From: Corynebacterium aquatimens
GTDB taxonomy: Bacteria > Actinomycetota > Actinomycetes > Mycobacteriales > Mycobacteriaceae
Length of the DNA: 64,000 nucleotides
Assembly (NCBI RefSeq): GCF_030408395.1
Contig: NZ_CP046980.1
Location: forward strand, 1,302,001-1,366,000
Direction: 5' to 3'
The notes under the pieces are model-generated. The model searched no databases and had not been told where the DNA came from. It saw only the letters and a program-made list of their open reading frames with translations. A program made the position numbers and the translations under genes. This document shows, piece after piece, positions 40,198 to 50,696 of this stretch. The first letter of the stretch is position 1, and each line of letters begins with the position of its first letter.

Positions 40198-43047
40198 TTA
40201 GACAATGTCGGCGAGGAACTGGCCGGTGAAGGATCCGTCCACCTTCGCAACATCCTCCGGGGTTCCGGTAGCCACAACGGTTCCGCCGCCGGCGCCGCCT
40301 TCAGGCCCCATGTCAATGATCCAGTCCGAGCACTTGATCACATCCAAGTTGTGCTCGATGACCACCACCGAGTTGCCTTTGTCCACGAGCCCGTCGAGCA
40401 CCATCATCAGCTTGCGGATGTCTTCAAAGTGAAGACCCGTGGTTGGCTCGTCAAGGATGTAGATCGTGCGGCCGTTGGAGCGCTTCTGCAGTTCCGCTGC
40501 GAGTTTCACGCGCTGCGCCTCACCACCGGACAAGGTGGTGGCGGACTGACCAAGCCGGACGTAGCCCAACCCCACGTCGACAAGCGTGCTCAAGTACCTG
40601 TGGATTGAGCTGATGGGCTCAAAGAACTCAGCCGCTTCTGCAATCGGCATGTCCAGAACCTCTGCGATGTTCTTGCCTTTGTAACGAACCTCGAGGGTCT
40701 CGCGGTTGTAGCGCGCACCATGGCACACTTCGCACGGCACGTAGACGTCCGGCAGGAAGTTCATCTCAATCTTGATCGTGCCGTCACCATGGCACGCCTC
40801 GCAGCGTCCTCCCTTGACGTTGAAGGAGAAGCGCCCGGCCTTGTACCCGCGGACTTTCGCTTCCTGCGTCTCAGCGAAGAGGTTGCGGATCTTGTCGAAC
40901 ACGCCCGTGTACGTCGCCGGGTTTGAGCGCGGCGTGCGACCGATCGGGCTTTGGTCCACCTGAACGAGTTTGTCCAAGTGCTCAAGGCCGCCAACATTCT
41001 TCACGCGGCCCGGCACTTGGCGCGCACCATTGAGGCGGTTTTGCAGCGTGCGCGCCAGGATCTGGTTCACCAGAGTCGATTTACCAGAGCCCGAAACGCC
41101 AGTCACCGACACCAGTACACCAAGCGGAATATCCACGGACACGTTGTCCAGATTGTTCTCACGCGCACCGTTGATGCGGAGCATTCGCTGCTTATCGACG
41201 GGCCGACGCGTCTCCGGAACCGCAATCTCCTTGCGGCCGGCGAGGTAGTCCCCGGTCAGTGAGTTCTTTGCTTTCTTGATGCCAGCCGGTGTTCCTTGGT
41301 ACACCACTTCCCCGCCGTATTCACCGGCCAGCGGCCCGATGTCGATCAGCCAGTCGGCTTCCCTAATCGTGTCTTCATCGTGCTCCACAACAACGAGCGT
41401 GTTGCCAATGTCGCGCAGTTTCTTCAGCGTAGCGATCAGGCGCTGGTTATCCCGCTGGTGCAGACCAATGGAAGGTTCATCGAGAACGTAGAGCACGCCA
41501 GCCAGACCGGAACCAATCTGCGTCGCCAAGCGGATGCGCTGGGCCTCACCGCCAGAGAGCGTTCCCGCAGAACGCGACAGGGTCAGGTAGTTCAACCCCA
41601 CGTCGATGAGGAAGCGCAGGCGCGCCTGAATCTCACGCAGAACAGCACCGGCGATCATTTCCTCGCGGTAGCCAAGAACGAGGTTGTCCAGATACTCGCT
41701 GGCGTCTTCCACGCTTAGCGCCGCCAGACCCGCGATGGATTTCTCCCCGTGCGTAGATGAATCAAGCCGCACGGCAAGAATCTCCGGTTTGAGACGAGCC
41801 CCACCGCACGTGGGACACGGCACGTCGCGGGTATACGCCAGGAACCGTTCCTTGACGCGCTCGGAGTCGGTTTGCTCAATCTTGCGGTTGAGGTAGCCGA
41901 TCACTCCCTCATACGCAGCGGAGAACGTGCGCTGGCGGCCATACCGGTTGCGGTAACGCACCGTCACCTTCGTCGACGAACCATGAATAAGGTGGTCGCG
42001 GTCTTTCTTGCGCAGCGAGGAAAACGGCGCGTGCGGATCAAAGCCCTCCGCTTCACCGAGAGCGACGATGAGTTTGGTGAAGTACCCCTTGTTCGGGCTG
42101 GAGTTCCACGGCTGGAACGCGTCAACCGCAGGAGCATCCGGGTCCGGGATCACCAGGTCCGTATCAATCTCCTTCCTCATCCCCAGACCGTCGCAGGCTG
42201 GGCAGGCACCAAACGGCGAGTTGAAGGAGAACGCACGCGGCTCGTATTCCTCGATGTTCAGGGTGTGCCCATTCGGGCACGCCATTTTCTCGGAGAAAAT
42301 CACGTACCGGTCATCGTCGTCCTGATCACGTTCGACGAATTCGAACGCAACCAGGCCGTCGGCAAGCTTAAGCGCCGTCTCCACGGAATCCGTGAGCCGC
42401 TGCTTCTGGCTTTCCTTGACCGTGAGGCGGTCCACCACGACGTCGATCGTGTGCTTGATCTGTTTTTGCAGCTTCGGTGGGTCGGTGAGCTGGTATGTTT
42501 CCCCGTCCACGTTGACGCGCGCGAAGCCTTGCGCCGCCAGGTCCTTGAACAGGTCCACGAACTCGCCCTTGCGGCCACGCACAATCGGAGCAAGCACCTG
42601 GAATTTCGTGCGCTCAGGCTGCTCCATCACCTGGTCAACGATCTGCTGCGGCGTTTGACGCTCAATCACCGCGTCACACTCAGGGCAGTGCGGCGTGCCC
42701 GCGCGGGCGAACAGCAAACGCAGGTAGTCATAGATCTCTGTAATCGTTCCCACCGTGGAGCGCGGGTTGCGGTTGGTGGATTTTTGGTCAATGGACACCG
42801 CGGGCGACAGGCCATCAATGTATTCAACATCAGGCTTATCCATCTGCCCCAAGAACATGCGCGCATAAGAGGAGAGGGATTCGACGTAGCGACGCTGTCC
42901 CTCGGCGAAGATCGTGTCGAAGGCTAAAGAGGATTTACCGGACCCCGAAAGCCCAGTAAACACCGTCATTTTGTCGCGCGGCAGCTCTACATCAATTCCT
43001 TTGAGATTGTGTTCGCGCGCGCCGCGTACGGTTAGCTTATCTGCCAC
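40198..43047 (-). CDS. uvrA: Excinuclease ABC subunit A
   Basis: DNA-damage sensor of nucleotide excision repair. Two ABC modules: Walker [18 protein letters not shown] near residue 35 and [17 protein letters not shown] near 640; signatures [19 protein letters not shown] and [19 protein letters not shown]. Zinc-site cysteines are seen in [15 protein letters not shown] and the CEACHGDG...[10 protein letters not shown] pair. 949 residues, full length. It is convergent with the DUF2339 gene and divergent from the metallo-hydrolase gene. I saw no SOS box in the 68-base divergent region. Confidence 0.97.
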   Translation of the reverse strand: MADKLTVRGAREHNLKGIDVELPRDKMTVFTGLSGSGKSSLAFDTIFAEGQRRYVESLSSYARMFLGQMDKPDVEYIDGLSPAVSIDQKSTNRNPRSTVGTITEIYDYLRLLFARAGTPHCPECDAVIERQTPQQIVDQVMEQPERTKFQVLAPIVRGRKGEFVDLFKDLAAQGFARVNVDGETYQLTDPPKLQKQIKHTIDVVVDRLTVKESQKQRLTDSVETALKLADGLVAFEFVERDQDDDDRYVIFSEKMACPNGHTLNIEEYEPRAFSFNSPFGACPACDGLGMRKEIDTDLVIPDPDAPAVDAFQPWNSSPNKGYFTKLIVALGEAEGFDPHAPFSSLRKKDRDHLIHGSSTKVTVRYRNRYGRQRTFSAAYEGVIGYLNRKIEQTDSERVKERFLAYTRDVPCPTCGGARLKPEILAVRLDSSTHGEKSIAGLAALSVEDASEYLDNLVLGYREEMIAGAVLREIQARLRFLIDVGLNYLTLSRSAGTLSGGEAQRIRLATQIGSGLAGVLYVLDEPSIGLHQRDNQRLIATLKKLRDIGNTLVVVEHDEDTIREADWLIDIGPLAGEYGGEVVYQGTPAGIKKAKNSLTGDYLAGRKEIAVPETRRPVDKQRMLRINGARENNLDNVSVDIPLGVLVSVTGVSGSGKSTLVNQILARTLQNRLNGARQVPGRVKNVGGLEHLDKLVQVDQSPIGRTPRSNPATYTGVFDKIRNLFAETQEAKVRGYKAGRFSFNVKGGRCEACHGDGTIKIEMNFLPDVYVPCEVCHGARYNRETLEVRYKGKNIAEVLDMPIAEAAEFFEPISSIHRYLSTLVDVGLGYVRLGQSATTLSGGEAQRVKLAAELQKRSNGRTIYILDEPTTGLHFEDIRKLMMVLDGLVDKGNSVVVIEHNLDVIKCSDWIIDMGPEGGAGGGTVVATGTPEDVAKVDGSFTGQFLADIV

Positions 43048-43102
43048 GTTTCATTCCCGCCGTAAAGTTGATAGGTCCTCTAGCGATGCTACCGAAGACA
43101 AC

Positions 43103-43116
43103 TATCGTGGGACCCA
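43103..43116 (+). promoter_or_regulatory. -10 element placing the transcript start at the ATG (leaderless)
   Basis: TATCGT at 43103-43108 is followed after 7 bases by the ATG at 43116, and no Shine-Dalgarno sequence precedes that ATG. This is the layout of leaderless mRNAs, frequent in corynebacteria. No clear -35 element is visible. Confidence 0.5.
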
Positions 43117-43727
43117 TGGCTACCAACACCTCCCCGCTTACTCTCGCGCGCACGAGCGTCTCAAGCATGGACAACAATTGCTACCTGTTGTGCTGTGGTA
43201 CGCAGGGCTTGCTTATCGACGCCGCGGATGACGCCCCAGCCCTACTTGCCCTGGCGCGTGACAACGGCGTAGAAATCACCGATGTTTTGACCACGCACCG
43301 GCACTACGACCACGTACGCGCGCTCGCCGACATCCTTAAAGAAACCGGTGCAACGCACTGGGCCTCTCATCTGGATGCACCCGCCCTGCCGGTTGCTCCG
43401 GATCACGAGCTCACCGAAGGCGACTCGGTCAACTTCGCCGGTCATGAGTTCCCCGTCCACATTCTTCGTGGCCACACCCCCGGCGGCGTCGCCCTCGTCG
43501 CTGAGATTGATGGCACAGTCAATCTCTTCGTTGGCGATTCCCTTTTCCCCGGCGGCCTAGGCAAAACCGCTTCCGACGGTGACTTCCTGCGCCTGTTCAA
43601 AGACGTCACCGCGCGGCTTTTCGACGCATACCCTGACGACGTCATCGTGTGGCCCGGCCACGGAGAACCGACCACGTTGGGTGACGAACGCCCGAAACTA
43701 CCCGAATGGCTCGAGCGTCGGTGGTAG
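43116..43727 (+). CDS. Metallo-beta-lactamase-fold hydrolase, glyoxalase-II type
   Basis: 203 residues. The metal-binding motif HxHxDH is [12 protein letters not shown], then [24 protein letters not shown] (bridging Asp) and GHGEPTTLG, the set seen in glyoxalase II-like thioester hydrolases. The N-terminal [30 protein letters not shown] fits the small MBL-fold hydrolases found beside uvrA in actinobacteria. The substrate is unknown. The start is chosen on a probable leaderless promoter; the frame opens at 43068. Confidence 0.88.
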   Translation: MATNTSPLTLARTSVSSMDNNCYLLCCGTQGLLIDAADDAPALLALARDNGVEITDVLTTHRHYDHVRALADILKETGATHWASHLDAPALPVAPDHELTEGDSVNFAGHEFPVHILRGHTPGGVALVAEIDGTVNLFVGDSLFPGGLGKTASDGDFLRLFKDVTARLFDAYPDDVIVWPGHGEPTTLGDERPKLPEWLERRW

Positions 43728-43883
43728 TCCACCAACAGTAATTCACCACAGAAAAGTAACACTTAGACAACAACACCGCAGGTAGAGAAAATATCCGCCC
43801 GCCAGCAACCGAAACGTGTCTAAAGTGGACTGGGTACATTCGGTACATCCGATCATCAAATGGATTGAAGGAATAGCACGATT

Positions 43884-45116
43884 ATGATCCGCAAATTCGC
43901 ACGTCCGATGCTCGCTTCGGCGTACATCGCCGATGGCGTAAGCAGCTTCACCAAGGCGTCTGAGCACGCCGGCGGCGCAGAGAACGCCCTGAGCCAGATC
44001 AAGGGCCTGCTTCCTAGCCAGTACGCGAAGTTCATCCCGTCTGACCCGGAGACCGCCGTCAAAATCAACAGCGGTGTCAAGGTCGGCGCCGGTACCGCGT
44101 TTGCCCTTGGCAAGATGCCGCGGCTGGCTTCCGGTCTTCTGGCAGCGTCGTCCGTTGCCACAATGATGGGCCGTAACGCATTCTGGAACGCCTCCGACGC
44201 TGATGAGAAGGCTCGCCAGCGCAACGGTGCACTGACCAACGTTGCCCTCCTCGGCGGCGTTCTTATCGCCTCCCAGGACACCGCTGGTAAGCCGGGCCTG
44301 GCATGGCGCGCCCAGGACGCATCCAAGCGCGCTAAGAAGAACATCCAGCAGGCTCTGCCTGGCCAGACTGAAACCGAGAAGGCTCTGGGCAAGGCAAGCG
44401 ACTGGTTCTCTGACACCGCTGAGACCGTTTCCGAGCGCGCTCAGGAAGCTGCAAAGCAGGCAGCTGATTACTACGACGACAACAAGGACGACTGGAAGAA
44501 GACCGCTTCCAAGTGGGCCGACAAGGCTTCTGACAGGGCACAGTCTTTCGCTGAGGACGCAAGCGACTGGGCAAACGATAAGTACGGTGACCTCAAGCCC
44601 AGCAAGTTTGAACAGTACAAGGCGAAGCGCCAGGTCAAGGGCTTCATCGGCGACCTGCAGGACAACCTCGAAGACACCTACAAGGACGTCAAGCCCTCCA
44701 AGCTGGAGAAGGCGAAGGCCAAGCACAAGGCTAAGGGCCTGATCTCCGACGTGCGTGGCAGCGTTGAGGACTGGGCTGATGACGCAAAAGACCAGTTCGA
44801 GGACCTCAAGCCTTCCAAGGTTGACAAGTTCAAGGCAAAGCACAAGGCCAAGAGCGTTGCCAATGACCTGCAGAACTCCCTCGACGACTTGGGCCCCTCC
44901 GACTGGGAGAAGTTCAAGACCAAGCGCAAGGTCAACAAGAAGGTCTCCAAGCTTCAGGACCGCGCTCAGGATGCCGTAGACAACCTGCAGCACGCACGGG
45001 ATGAACTGGACGCTTCCCCGTCCTGGTGGCAGAAGCGCAAGTGGAAGAAGCGCGTCAACAAGGCTGAGAAGAACGCTCAGAAGGCAGTGAAGAAAGTTGA
45101 GAAGAAGCTGAAGTAG
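43884..45116 (+). CDS. DoxX-family membrane protein with a long charged repeat tail
   Basis: 410 residues. The first 150 are DoxX-like: MIRKFARPMLASAYIADGVSSF, ETAVKINSGVKVGAGTAFALGKMPRLAS and a third hydrophobic helix NVALLGGVLIAS. After about residue 155 the sequence is hydrophilic and helical. From about 235 it has imperfect repeats starting at 236, 268, 307, 335 and 376, each with D-L/V-K-P-S-K then a Lys/Ala-rich block (DLKPSKFEQYKAKRQVKG; DVKPSKLEKAKAKHKAKG; DLKPSKVDKFKAKHKAKS). The tail is Lys-rich at the end (KKVEKKLK), so it may contact nucleic acid or phospholipid. AAGGA lies 11 bases before the ATG. Confidence 0.85.
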   Translation: MIRKFARPMLASAYIADGVSSFTKASEHAGGAENALSQIKGLLPSQYAKFIPSDPETAVKINSGVKVGAGTAFALGKMPRLASGLLAASSVATMMGRNAFWNASDADEKARQRNGALTNVALLGGVLIASQDTAGKPGLAWRAQDASKRAKKNIQQALPGQTETEKALGKASDWFSDTAETVSERAQEAAKQAADYYDDNKDDWKKTASKWADKASDRAQSFAEDASDWANDKYGDLKPSKFEQYKAKRQVKGFIGDLQDNLEDTYKDVKPSKLEKAKAKHKAKGLISDVRGSVEDWADDAKDQFEDLKPSKVDKFKAKHKAKSVANDLQNSLDDLGPSDWEKFKTKRKVNKKVSKLQDRAQDAVDNLQHARDELDASPSWWQKRKWKKRVNKAEKNAQKAVKKVEKKLK

Positions 45117-45143
45117 CTTCCGCTCCCCTCTTAACTCACACCG

Positions 45144-45180
45144 CAACCCCACACCGGGAATTTTCCCCGGCGTGGGGTTG
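45144..45180 (+). terminator. Strong hairpin terminator after the DoxX-repeat gene
   Basis: CAACCCCACACCGGG and CCCGGCGTGGGGTTG pair around AATTTTC with only minor mismatch, followed by TTCGCTTCTT. It lies 28 bases after the stop codon and separates this gene from the helicase gene. Confidence 0.85.
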
Positions 45181-45230
45181 TTCGCTTCTTAGGTAGAATT
45201 TCCCGCGCTTAGGTTAAGGAGGCATGCTTG

Positions 45231-47603
45231 GTGGGACACCACGAACACGACGAAGACTTCTCTTCCACGACGTCGAAGCCCGTTAAGCGCATGAGCGCCA
45301 ACGACAACGCCATCATCGATGAGGAGCAGCGCTACGTCGATACCCTGTTCGCCCACCTCGATCAGGAAGTCGCACACGCACAAAAGCGCCTCGCCGACGT
45401 GCAACGCGACGTCGACCCAGAAAACCCCGACGCCGACGCCCTCGTGCGCCGCGAAACCGAATACCACGGTCTCAACGCCAAACTCGACGACCTCAACGTC
45501 GCCGAAACCGGCCTCGTATTCGGCCGCATCGACGTCGAGGACCCAGACCCCGAAAACCCCGTCGCAGCGCCTGGCGGCGCTGCGACGAACGACGAAAAGA
45601 GCGGCGCTGCGACGACAAACGAACTCGCGGGCGGCGCTGTCGATCGGCGCTACATCGGCCGCATGGGCCTCGACGACCGGGCTGACAACTACCGGACACT
45701 GCTCCTCGACTGGCGGGCACCCATGGCACGGCCCTACTACCTAGCCACCACGGCACACCCCGAAGGCGTGCTGTCGCGCCGGAACATCCGGATGAAGGGC
45801 CGGACTGTCACAGCCGTGGACGATGAGCGGTTGTCGGGAAAAGAGGTTGTGGGGGAATCGTCGATAAGCGAAAGCTCTGATGTAAGCAGCGAAGCGGCGC
45901 TGCGGCGGGCGATGAATGCGCCGCGCACGGGGTACATGCAATCGATCGTGGAAACCATCCAGCGTGAGCAAGATGAGATAATCCGCGAGCCTTCGCGCGG
46001 CGTCGTGGTCGTTGGCGGTGGCCCGGGAACCGGTAAAACTGCGGTTGCGCTTCATCGCGTGGCGTACCTTATGTACACGTGGCGGGAGCAGCTGACGCGC
46101 ACCGGCGTGTTGATCGTAGGACCGAACCGGACGTTTCTTGACTACATTTCGCGGGTTCTGCCTGAACTCGGTGAAACAGGCGTAGTGCTGTCCACCGTGC
46201 AGGATCTTGTTCCTGGCTTTAGGCCGCTGCGGACGGAATCGCTGGTCGCGCGGGAGGTCAAGGGGTCGGGTGAGATGGTGGCCATTTTGAAGCGGGCGGT
46301 GCAGAACCTTCAAACTGTTCCTGCGGCAGCGACGACCGTGACCATCGATGGCATTGAGCTGGACGTGACCCCAGCGATGATTAAGCAGGCGCGGACGCGC
46401 GCGCGGCGATCGCGGAAGCCGCACAACCTCGCGCGGCCCTACTTTGCTGAGGCGCTAACGGAGTCGATCGCGCAGGCACTCGCTGCGCGCATCGGTGAAG
46501 ATCCGCTGGGCGGAACCAACTTGTTGTCGCGGGCGGACGTGGATCAGCTCCACGATGACCTAGCCGACGACCCGCAGATCCTCGCCCTGGTTGATGAGCA
46601 TTTTCCGCAGCTCACACCCGTCGATGTGCTCGCTGGCCTGCTGGGCAGCCGTGAGGCAATCGCCGCCGCAGCCTTTGATTACGACGACATCACCCAAGAC
46701 GCGCTGTACCGCGAAGACGCCACCGCATGGACACCATCGGACACTGCGCTTATCGACGAACTTTATACCCTAATCGGGCTCACCAGCTCTGCCGAGGAAA
46801 AGGACAAACAGGAACAGCAATGGCGCGAACTCGTGGCCGAAGCCGAGGACGCACTGGACATCCTGGCATCCTCTGAGAACACCGACAACGACGACGAATT
46901 TGAAGCTGAGATCCTATCTGCCCACGACATCATCGATGCGGAAACGCTGGCGTCCCGCCAGCGGGAAACCGACGTGCGCTCCACCGCGCAACGCGCCCAA
47001 TCCGACATGACCTGGGCATACGGGCACGTGATCGTGGATGAAGCCCAAGAGCTCTCCCCGATGGAATGGCGCATGGTCTTCCGTCGCTGCCCCGCCCGGT
47101 GGATGACCCTCGTTGGCGACCCTGCCCAGACGTCCTCCCCCGCCGGCGTCGACTCCTGGGACGATGCCCTAGAACCCTTCGTTTCTGGCCGGTTCACCTA
47201 CCACGAGCTGAGCGTGAACTACCGCACTCCCGCCGAGATCATGGAACTCGCCGACCGGATCCTTGCCGTCATCGAAGCCGCCGGTTCGTTTGACCAGCCG
47301 CAGCTAGCCGAATCCCCGCACGGCACCGTGACCGTCCGCTCCACCGGGGAGCCGGTACATTTCCTTCCCTCCGGCACCGACATCGATGCTGTCCGCACCG
47401 AACTCGAAGCCCGCGGCGGCCTCGTCGCGGTCGTTACCGCAGACAACGTCCACGACGTGAAGGGACTCGAGTACGACCACGTCATCGTCGACTCCCCCGA
47501 AAACATCGTCGATGCCTCACCCCAAGGCTGGCAGGATCTCTACGTCGCCGTGACCCGCGCAACCCAATCACTCACCGTGATCGGCCCGCTCGACCTGCCC
47601 TAG
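45231..47603 (+). CDS. UvrD/Rep-type helicase-like ATPase of the HelD/HelR group
   Basis: About 790 residues from GTG 45231, with AAGGAGG eight bases upstream; a TTG one codon earlier is also possible. The N-terminal coiled coil (DEEQRYVDTLFAHLDQEVAHAQKRL) is the arm seen in HelD. Motifs: Walker A VVGGGPGTGKTAVALHR, Walker B VIVDEAQELSPMEWRM, motif III TLVGDPAQTSSPAG, motif IV VNYRTPAEIMELA, and KGLEYDHVIV...LYVAVTRATQSLTVIG. Members remove stalled RNA polymerase from DNA, and some give rifampicin tolerance (HelR). RNA-polymerase recycling is an inference here. An Ala/Gly insertion is near residues 110-135. Confidence 0.88.
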   Translation: MGHHEHDEDFSSTTSKPVKRMSANDNAIIDEEQRYVDTLFAHLDQEVAHAQKRLADVQRDVDPENPDADALVRRETEYHGLNAKLDDLNVAETGLVFGRIDVEDPDPENPVAAPGGAATNDEKSGAATTNELAGGAVDRRYIGRMGLDDRADNYRTLLLDWRAPMARPYYLATTAHPEGVLSRRNIRMKGRTVTAVDDERLSGKEVVGESSISESSDVSSEAALRRAMNAPRTGYMQSIVETIQREQDEIIREPSRGVVVVGGGPGTGKTAVALHRVAYLMYTWREQLTRTGVLIVGPNRTFLDYISRVLPELGETGVVLSTVQDLVPGFRPLRTESLVAREVKGSGEMVAILKRAVQNLQTVPAAATTVTIDGIELDVTPAMIKQARTRARRSRKPHNLARPYFAEALTESIAQALAARIGEDPLGGTNLLSRADVDQLHDDLADDPQILALVDEHFPQLTPVDVLAGLLGSREAIAAAAFDYDDITQDALYREDATAWTPSDTALIDELYTLIGLTSSAEEKDKQEQQWRELVAEAEDALDILASSENTDNDDEFEAEILSAHDIIDAETLASRQRETDVRSTAQRAQSDMTWAYGHVIVDEAQELSPMEWRMVFRRCPARWMTLVGDPAQTSSPAGVDSWDDALEPFVSGRFTYHELSVNYRTPAEIMELADRILAVIEAAGSFDQPQLAESPHGTVTVRSTGEPVHFLPSGTDIDAVRTELEARGGLVAVVTADNVHDVKGLEYDHVIVDSPENIVDASPQGWQDLYVAVTRATQSLTVIGPLDLP

Positions 47604-47622
47604 CCATCCCCTTCCCGGTCCT

Positions 47623-47687
47623 CCTTCCCTCCCCGGCCCTCCTTCCCTCCCCGGCCCCCCTTCCCCAGACGCCTTCCCTCCCCGGCC
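47623..47687. repeat. Three copies of a 16-mer, pyrimidine-rich
   Basis: CCTTCCCTCCCCGGCC occurs at 47623-47638, 47641-47656 and 47672-47687. It lies between two convergent genes, directly before the first palindromic repeat. It looks like slippage-prone GC-rich DNA. Confidence 0.75.
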
Positions 47688-47695
47688 AGTCAGCG

Positions 47696-47776
47696 TCCTG
47701 ACGATGTTGACACTTCCGAAAAGCCGACCTGGTGATTTAGCGCCGGAACCGGCGAAAAGTGTCACCATCGTCAGGA
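47696..47776. repeat. 81-bp palindromic intergenic repeat, copy 1
   Basis: The ends TCCTGACGATG-T-TGACACTT and AAGTGTCA-C-CATCGTCAGGA pair over about 19 bp. A second hairpin, CGCCGGAACCGGCG (47741-47754), lies in the interior. It is nearly identical to copy 2, 208 bases downstream. Shape and place (between convergent helicase and uspA genes) suggest a REP- or MITE-like element, possibly also a bidirectional terminator. The 454 bases between the genes hold only these repeats. Confidence 0.82.
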
Positions 47777-47903
47777 TCCATCCCCGGCGACCCCACAACG
47801 GGCGGCCAAGGCAAGCAGACACCCCGCACCATCCCAGTTTCGGCCCCCCCACAGGCCGGGCCACAGGCCGGGCCGCGGCTTAACACCCACAGGCCAGACG
47901 GCG

Positions 47904-47984
47904 TCCTGACGATGCTGACACTTTCGAAAAGCCGACCTGGGGTTTTAGCGCCGGAACCGGCGAAAAGTGTCACCATCGTCAGGA
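47904..47984. repeat. 81-bp palindromic intergenic repeat, copy 2
   Basis: Same structure as copy 1: TCCTGACGATG...TGACACTT at one end and AAGTGTCA...CATCGTCAGGA at the other, with the same inner CGCCGGAACCGGCG. Similarity to copy 1 extends beyond the palindrome (GGATCCAyCCCCGGCGA), so the duplicated unit is longer than the hairpin. Only a few positions differ, mostly in the loop. Confidence 0.82.
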
Positions 47985-48057
47985 TCCACCCCCGGCGAAC
48001 CCACAAAAAGGGCCCAGCCGCGGGCCGGGGCTGGGAGAAAGGGTAAGGAGAAGGCGG

Positions 48058-48534
48058 CTAGGACACGGTGTGGACGATCATGACGTCGCAGTCGGACTGG
48101 CGGGCGATGTCGGCGGGTACGGAGCCGAGTAGTCTCCCAGTCAGTGTGTTGATCCCGCGGTTGCCTACTACTAGTAGGTCGGCATTGTGCTCGTTCACGA
48201 TTGCCATGAGGGCTTGGACTGGGGTGCCGCTTTGCACGACGGTTTCCACTTTGGTGGCGCCGGCGGAGCGGGCGTGTTCGGCGGCGGCGTCGAGGTTTTT
48301 GCGGGCGGTCTCATCGCCGAGGACCGGGACGGAATCACGGCGGACGGCGCTGGATTGCGCGACCTCGTCCTCACTGTCGTAGTAGGCGCAGCCGATAACC
48401 AGCGTTGCATCGAATGCGGCGGCGATGCTTGCGGCCCGCTCAACTGCAAGGAAGGATGACGGCGAGCCGTCGGACCCGACCACGATGGTGTCGTAGTCGG
48501 TGCTGCTCGTGGTACCCGTGCTGCCTGTGCTCAT
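48058..48534 (-). CDS. Universal stress protein, UspA family
   Basis: 158 residues from ATG 48534 (a GTG three codons upstream is also possible). The fold reads YDTIVVGSDGSPSSFLAVERAASIAAAF at the N-terminus and GNRGINTLTGRLLGSVPADIARQSDCDVMIV at the C-terminus, the G-2x-G-9x-G-S ATP-binding pattern. Such proteins bind ATP and respond to starvation or redox stress; the specific role is unknown. It lies 11 bases downstream of uvrB and is probably co-transcribed with it. Confidence 0.92.
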   Translation of the reverse strand: MSTGSTGTTSSTDYDTIVVGSDGSPSSFLAVERAASIAAAFDATLVIGCAYYDSEDEVAQSSAVRRDSVPVLGDETARKNLDAAAEHARSAGATKVETVVQSGTPVQALMAIVNEHNADLLVVGNRGINTLTGRLLGSVPADIARQSDCDVMIVHTVS

Positions 48535-48545
48535 AATGCCCACAA

Positions 48546-50657
48546 CTATATACCGGCCTCTTTTACGCCGCGAAGCTCCTTGCGCAGGTCCACGATTTCG
48601 TCGCGGAGTCGCCCGGCGAGCTCAAACTTCAGTTCGGCGGCGGCTGCTGTCATTTGCCCAGTGAGTTTGTCAATCAGGGCTTGGATTTCATCGCTCGCCA
48701 TCGTGGAGGTGTCACGGGATTCCAGCATGGCCTCCTCACCGGAGCCAGCGTTTTTGGAACTGTCCGCGGATTCGGTGCCCTCGTTCTCATAGACCTCGTC
48801 GAGGATGTCTGCGATCTTCTTGCGCAGCGGCTGCGGGTCGATGCCGTGTTCTTTGTTGTAGGCGATCTGCTTTTCGCGGCGGCGCTCGGTCTCATCGATG
48901 GCTTCCTGCATGGAGTCGGTGACGTTGTCCGCGTACATGATGACTTCGCCGGAGACGTTACGGGCGGCACGACCAATGGTCTGAATGAGTGATTTCGTGG
49001 AGCGGAGGAAACCTTCCTTGTCCGCATCCAGAATCGCAACGAGGGATACTTCGGGCAGGTCAAGGCCCTCACGCAGCAGGTTAATTCCCACGAGCACGTC
49101 GTACTCGCCAAGGCGCAGCTGGCGGAGAAGCTCGACTCGTTGCAAGGTGTCAATGTCAGAGTGCAGGTAGCGCACCTTGATCCCGTGATCGAGCAAGTAG
49201 TCCGTCAGGTCCTCGGCCATCCGCTTCGTCAGCGTTGTCACCAGAACGCGTTCGTCCTTGTCCACTCTCTGCCTGATTTCGTCGATAAGATCGTCGATCT
49301 GTCCCTTCGTGGGCTTGACCGTGACCTTGGGATCAACCAGGCCGGTCGGGCGAATCACCTGTTCGACGAATTCCCCGCCCGAGGCGGCAAGTTCGTAATC
49401 GCCCGGCGTCGCGGACATGTAGACCGTTTGTCCCACGCGGTCCTCGAATTCGTCGAAGGTCAGCGGGCGATTATCGACGGCCGATGGCAAGCGGAACCCA
49501 AATTCCACGAGGTTGCGCTTGCGGGACATATCGCCTTCGTACATGCCACCGATCTGCGGAACGGTGACGTGGGACTCGTCGATGATGGTGAGGAAGTCCT
49601 CCGGGAAGTAATCAATCAGTGTCGCCGGCGCCGAACCGGGTCCGCGCCCATCGATATGCCGCGAATAGTTCTCAATGCCGGAGCAGAACCCGACCTGTTG
49701 GATCATCTCTAGGTCGTACTCCGTGCGCATGCGCAGGCGCTGCGCCTCGAGCAGTTTGCCGCGGTTTTCCAGTTCCTCGAGCCGATCCGCAAGCTCCGCT
49801 TTGATGTCTTCTACGGCGCGTTCCATGCGGTCGTCGGTGGCCACGTAGTGCGTGGCGGGGAAGATCCGCAGCTCTTCGCGCTTGTTCAAAACGTTGCCGG
49901 TCAGCGGGTGGATGTAATACAGCGAGTCGATCTCGTCGCCGAAAAACTCCACGCGCACCGCGACCTCTTCATAGGCTGGGATGATGTCCACCGTGTCGCC
50001 TTTGACGCGGAAGGTTCCGCGCTTGAAGTCAACGTCGTTGCGTTCGTACTGGATGTCAACGAGCAACCGCAGGAAACGATCGCGTTCAACCTCTTCGCCC
50101 TCACGCAGCACCACGGAGCGATCAAGGTAGCTCTGCGGCGTTCCCAGACCATAGATACAGGACACCGACGACACCACAACGACATCACGGCGCGACAGCA
50201 ACGCCGATGTCGCCGAGTGGCGCAGTCGCTCCACGTCGTCATTGATCGACGAGTCCTTTTCAATGTAGGTATCCGTCTGCGCGATGTACGCCTCTGGCTG
50301 GTAGTAGTCGTAGTAAGACACGAAGTACTCGACCGCGTTGTTCGGCAGTAGCTCCCGCAGCTCCGTCGCCAGCTGCGCCGCCAGCGTTTTGTTCGGCGCC
50401 ATCACGAGCGTCGGTCGCTGCTGCTGCTCAATGAGCCACGCCGCGGTCGCCGATTTACCGGTACCCGTAGCACCCATGAGCACCACGTCCGGCTCCCCCG
50501 CCCGAAGCCTGCGGTCAAGCTCCGCGATTGCAGTCGGCTGGTCACCGGAGGGCTGAAACTCACTGACGACCTCAAAGAGTTTCTCACTACGCTCCACCTC
50601 ACCCACAGGGCGGAACTCAGAGTGCGACAGGACCGGATGTTCAGCAGCAAAAGCCAT
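48546..50657 (-). CDS. uvrB: Excinuclease ABC subunit B
   Basis: DNA-loading helicase-like subunit of excision repair. Walker [20 protein letters not shown], beta-hairpin region [25 protein letters not shown], the DEAD-like [17 protein letters not shown], motif [11 protein letters not shown] and the C-terminal UvrC-binding UVR motif ([26 protein letters not shown]) are intact. 703 residues. It has the rpsA-coaE-uvrB neighbourhood of corynebacteria, here interrupted by about 9 kb of transporter and envelope genes. Confidence 0.97.
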   Translation of the reverse strand: MAFAAEHPVLSHSEFRPVGEVERSEKLFEVVSEFQPSGDQPTAIAELDRRLRAGEPDVVLMGATGTGKSATAAWLIEQQQRPTLVMAPNKTLAAQLATELRELLPNNAVEYFVSYYDYYQPEAYIAQTDTYIEKDSSINDDVERLRHSATSALLSRRDVVVVSSVSCIYGLGTPQSYLDRSVVLREGEEVERDRFLRLLVDIQYERNDVDFKRGTFRVKGDTVDIIPAYEEVAVRVEFFGDEIDSLYYIHPLTGNVLNKREELRIFPATHYVATDDRMERAVEDIKAELADRLEELENRGKLLEAQRLRMRTEYDLEMIQQVGFCSGIENYSRHIDGRGPGSAPATLIDYFPEDFLTIIDESHVTVPQIGGMYEGDMSRKRNLVEFGFRLPSAVDNRPLTFDEFEDRVGQTVYMSATPGDYELAASGGEFVEQVIRPTGLVDPKVTVKPTKGQIDDLIDEIRQRVDKDERVLVTTLTKRMAEDLTDYLLDHGIKVRYLHSDIDTLQRVELLRQLRLGEYDVLVGINLLREGLDLPEVSLVAILDADKEGFLRSTKSLIQTIGRAARNVSGEVIMYADNVTDSMQEAIDETERRREKQIAYNKEHGIDPQPLRKKIADILDEVYENEGTESADSSKNAGSGEEAMLESRDTSTMASDEIQALIDKLTGQMTAAAAELKFELAGRLRDEIVDLRKELRGVKEAGI

Positions 50658-50696
50658 GCGCTTCAGTCTATCTACACGCGCAAATCACGCATTCTC

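Noticed and set aside
43743..45152. 469-codon minus-strand frame opposite the DoxX-repeat gene
   Set aside because: Its Leu/Val-rich translation mirrors the Lys/Asp/Ala-rich repeats of the plus-strand gene, which has a ribosome site, a DoxX domain and a terminator.
47623..47984. Possible CRISPR array
   Set aside because: Only two long palindromic units and three short 16-mers, with no regular spacers and no cas genes in the window.
47568..48046. Small frames with WILTMVTLFAGSGA in the intergenic region
   Set aside because: They are translations of the palindromic repeats and the CCTTCCCTCC tandem repeats, without ribosome sites.
40198..50657. LexA/SOS boxes for uvrA and uvrB
   Set aside because: No TCGAACnnnnGTTCGA-like palindrome is present in either upstream region.
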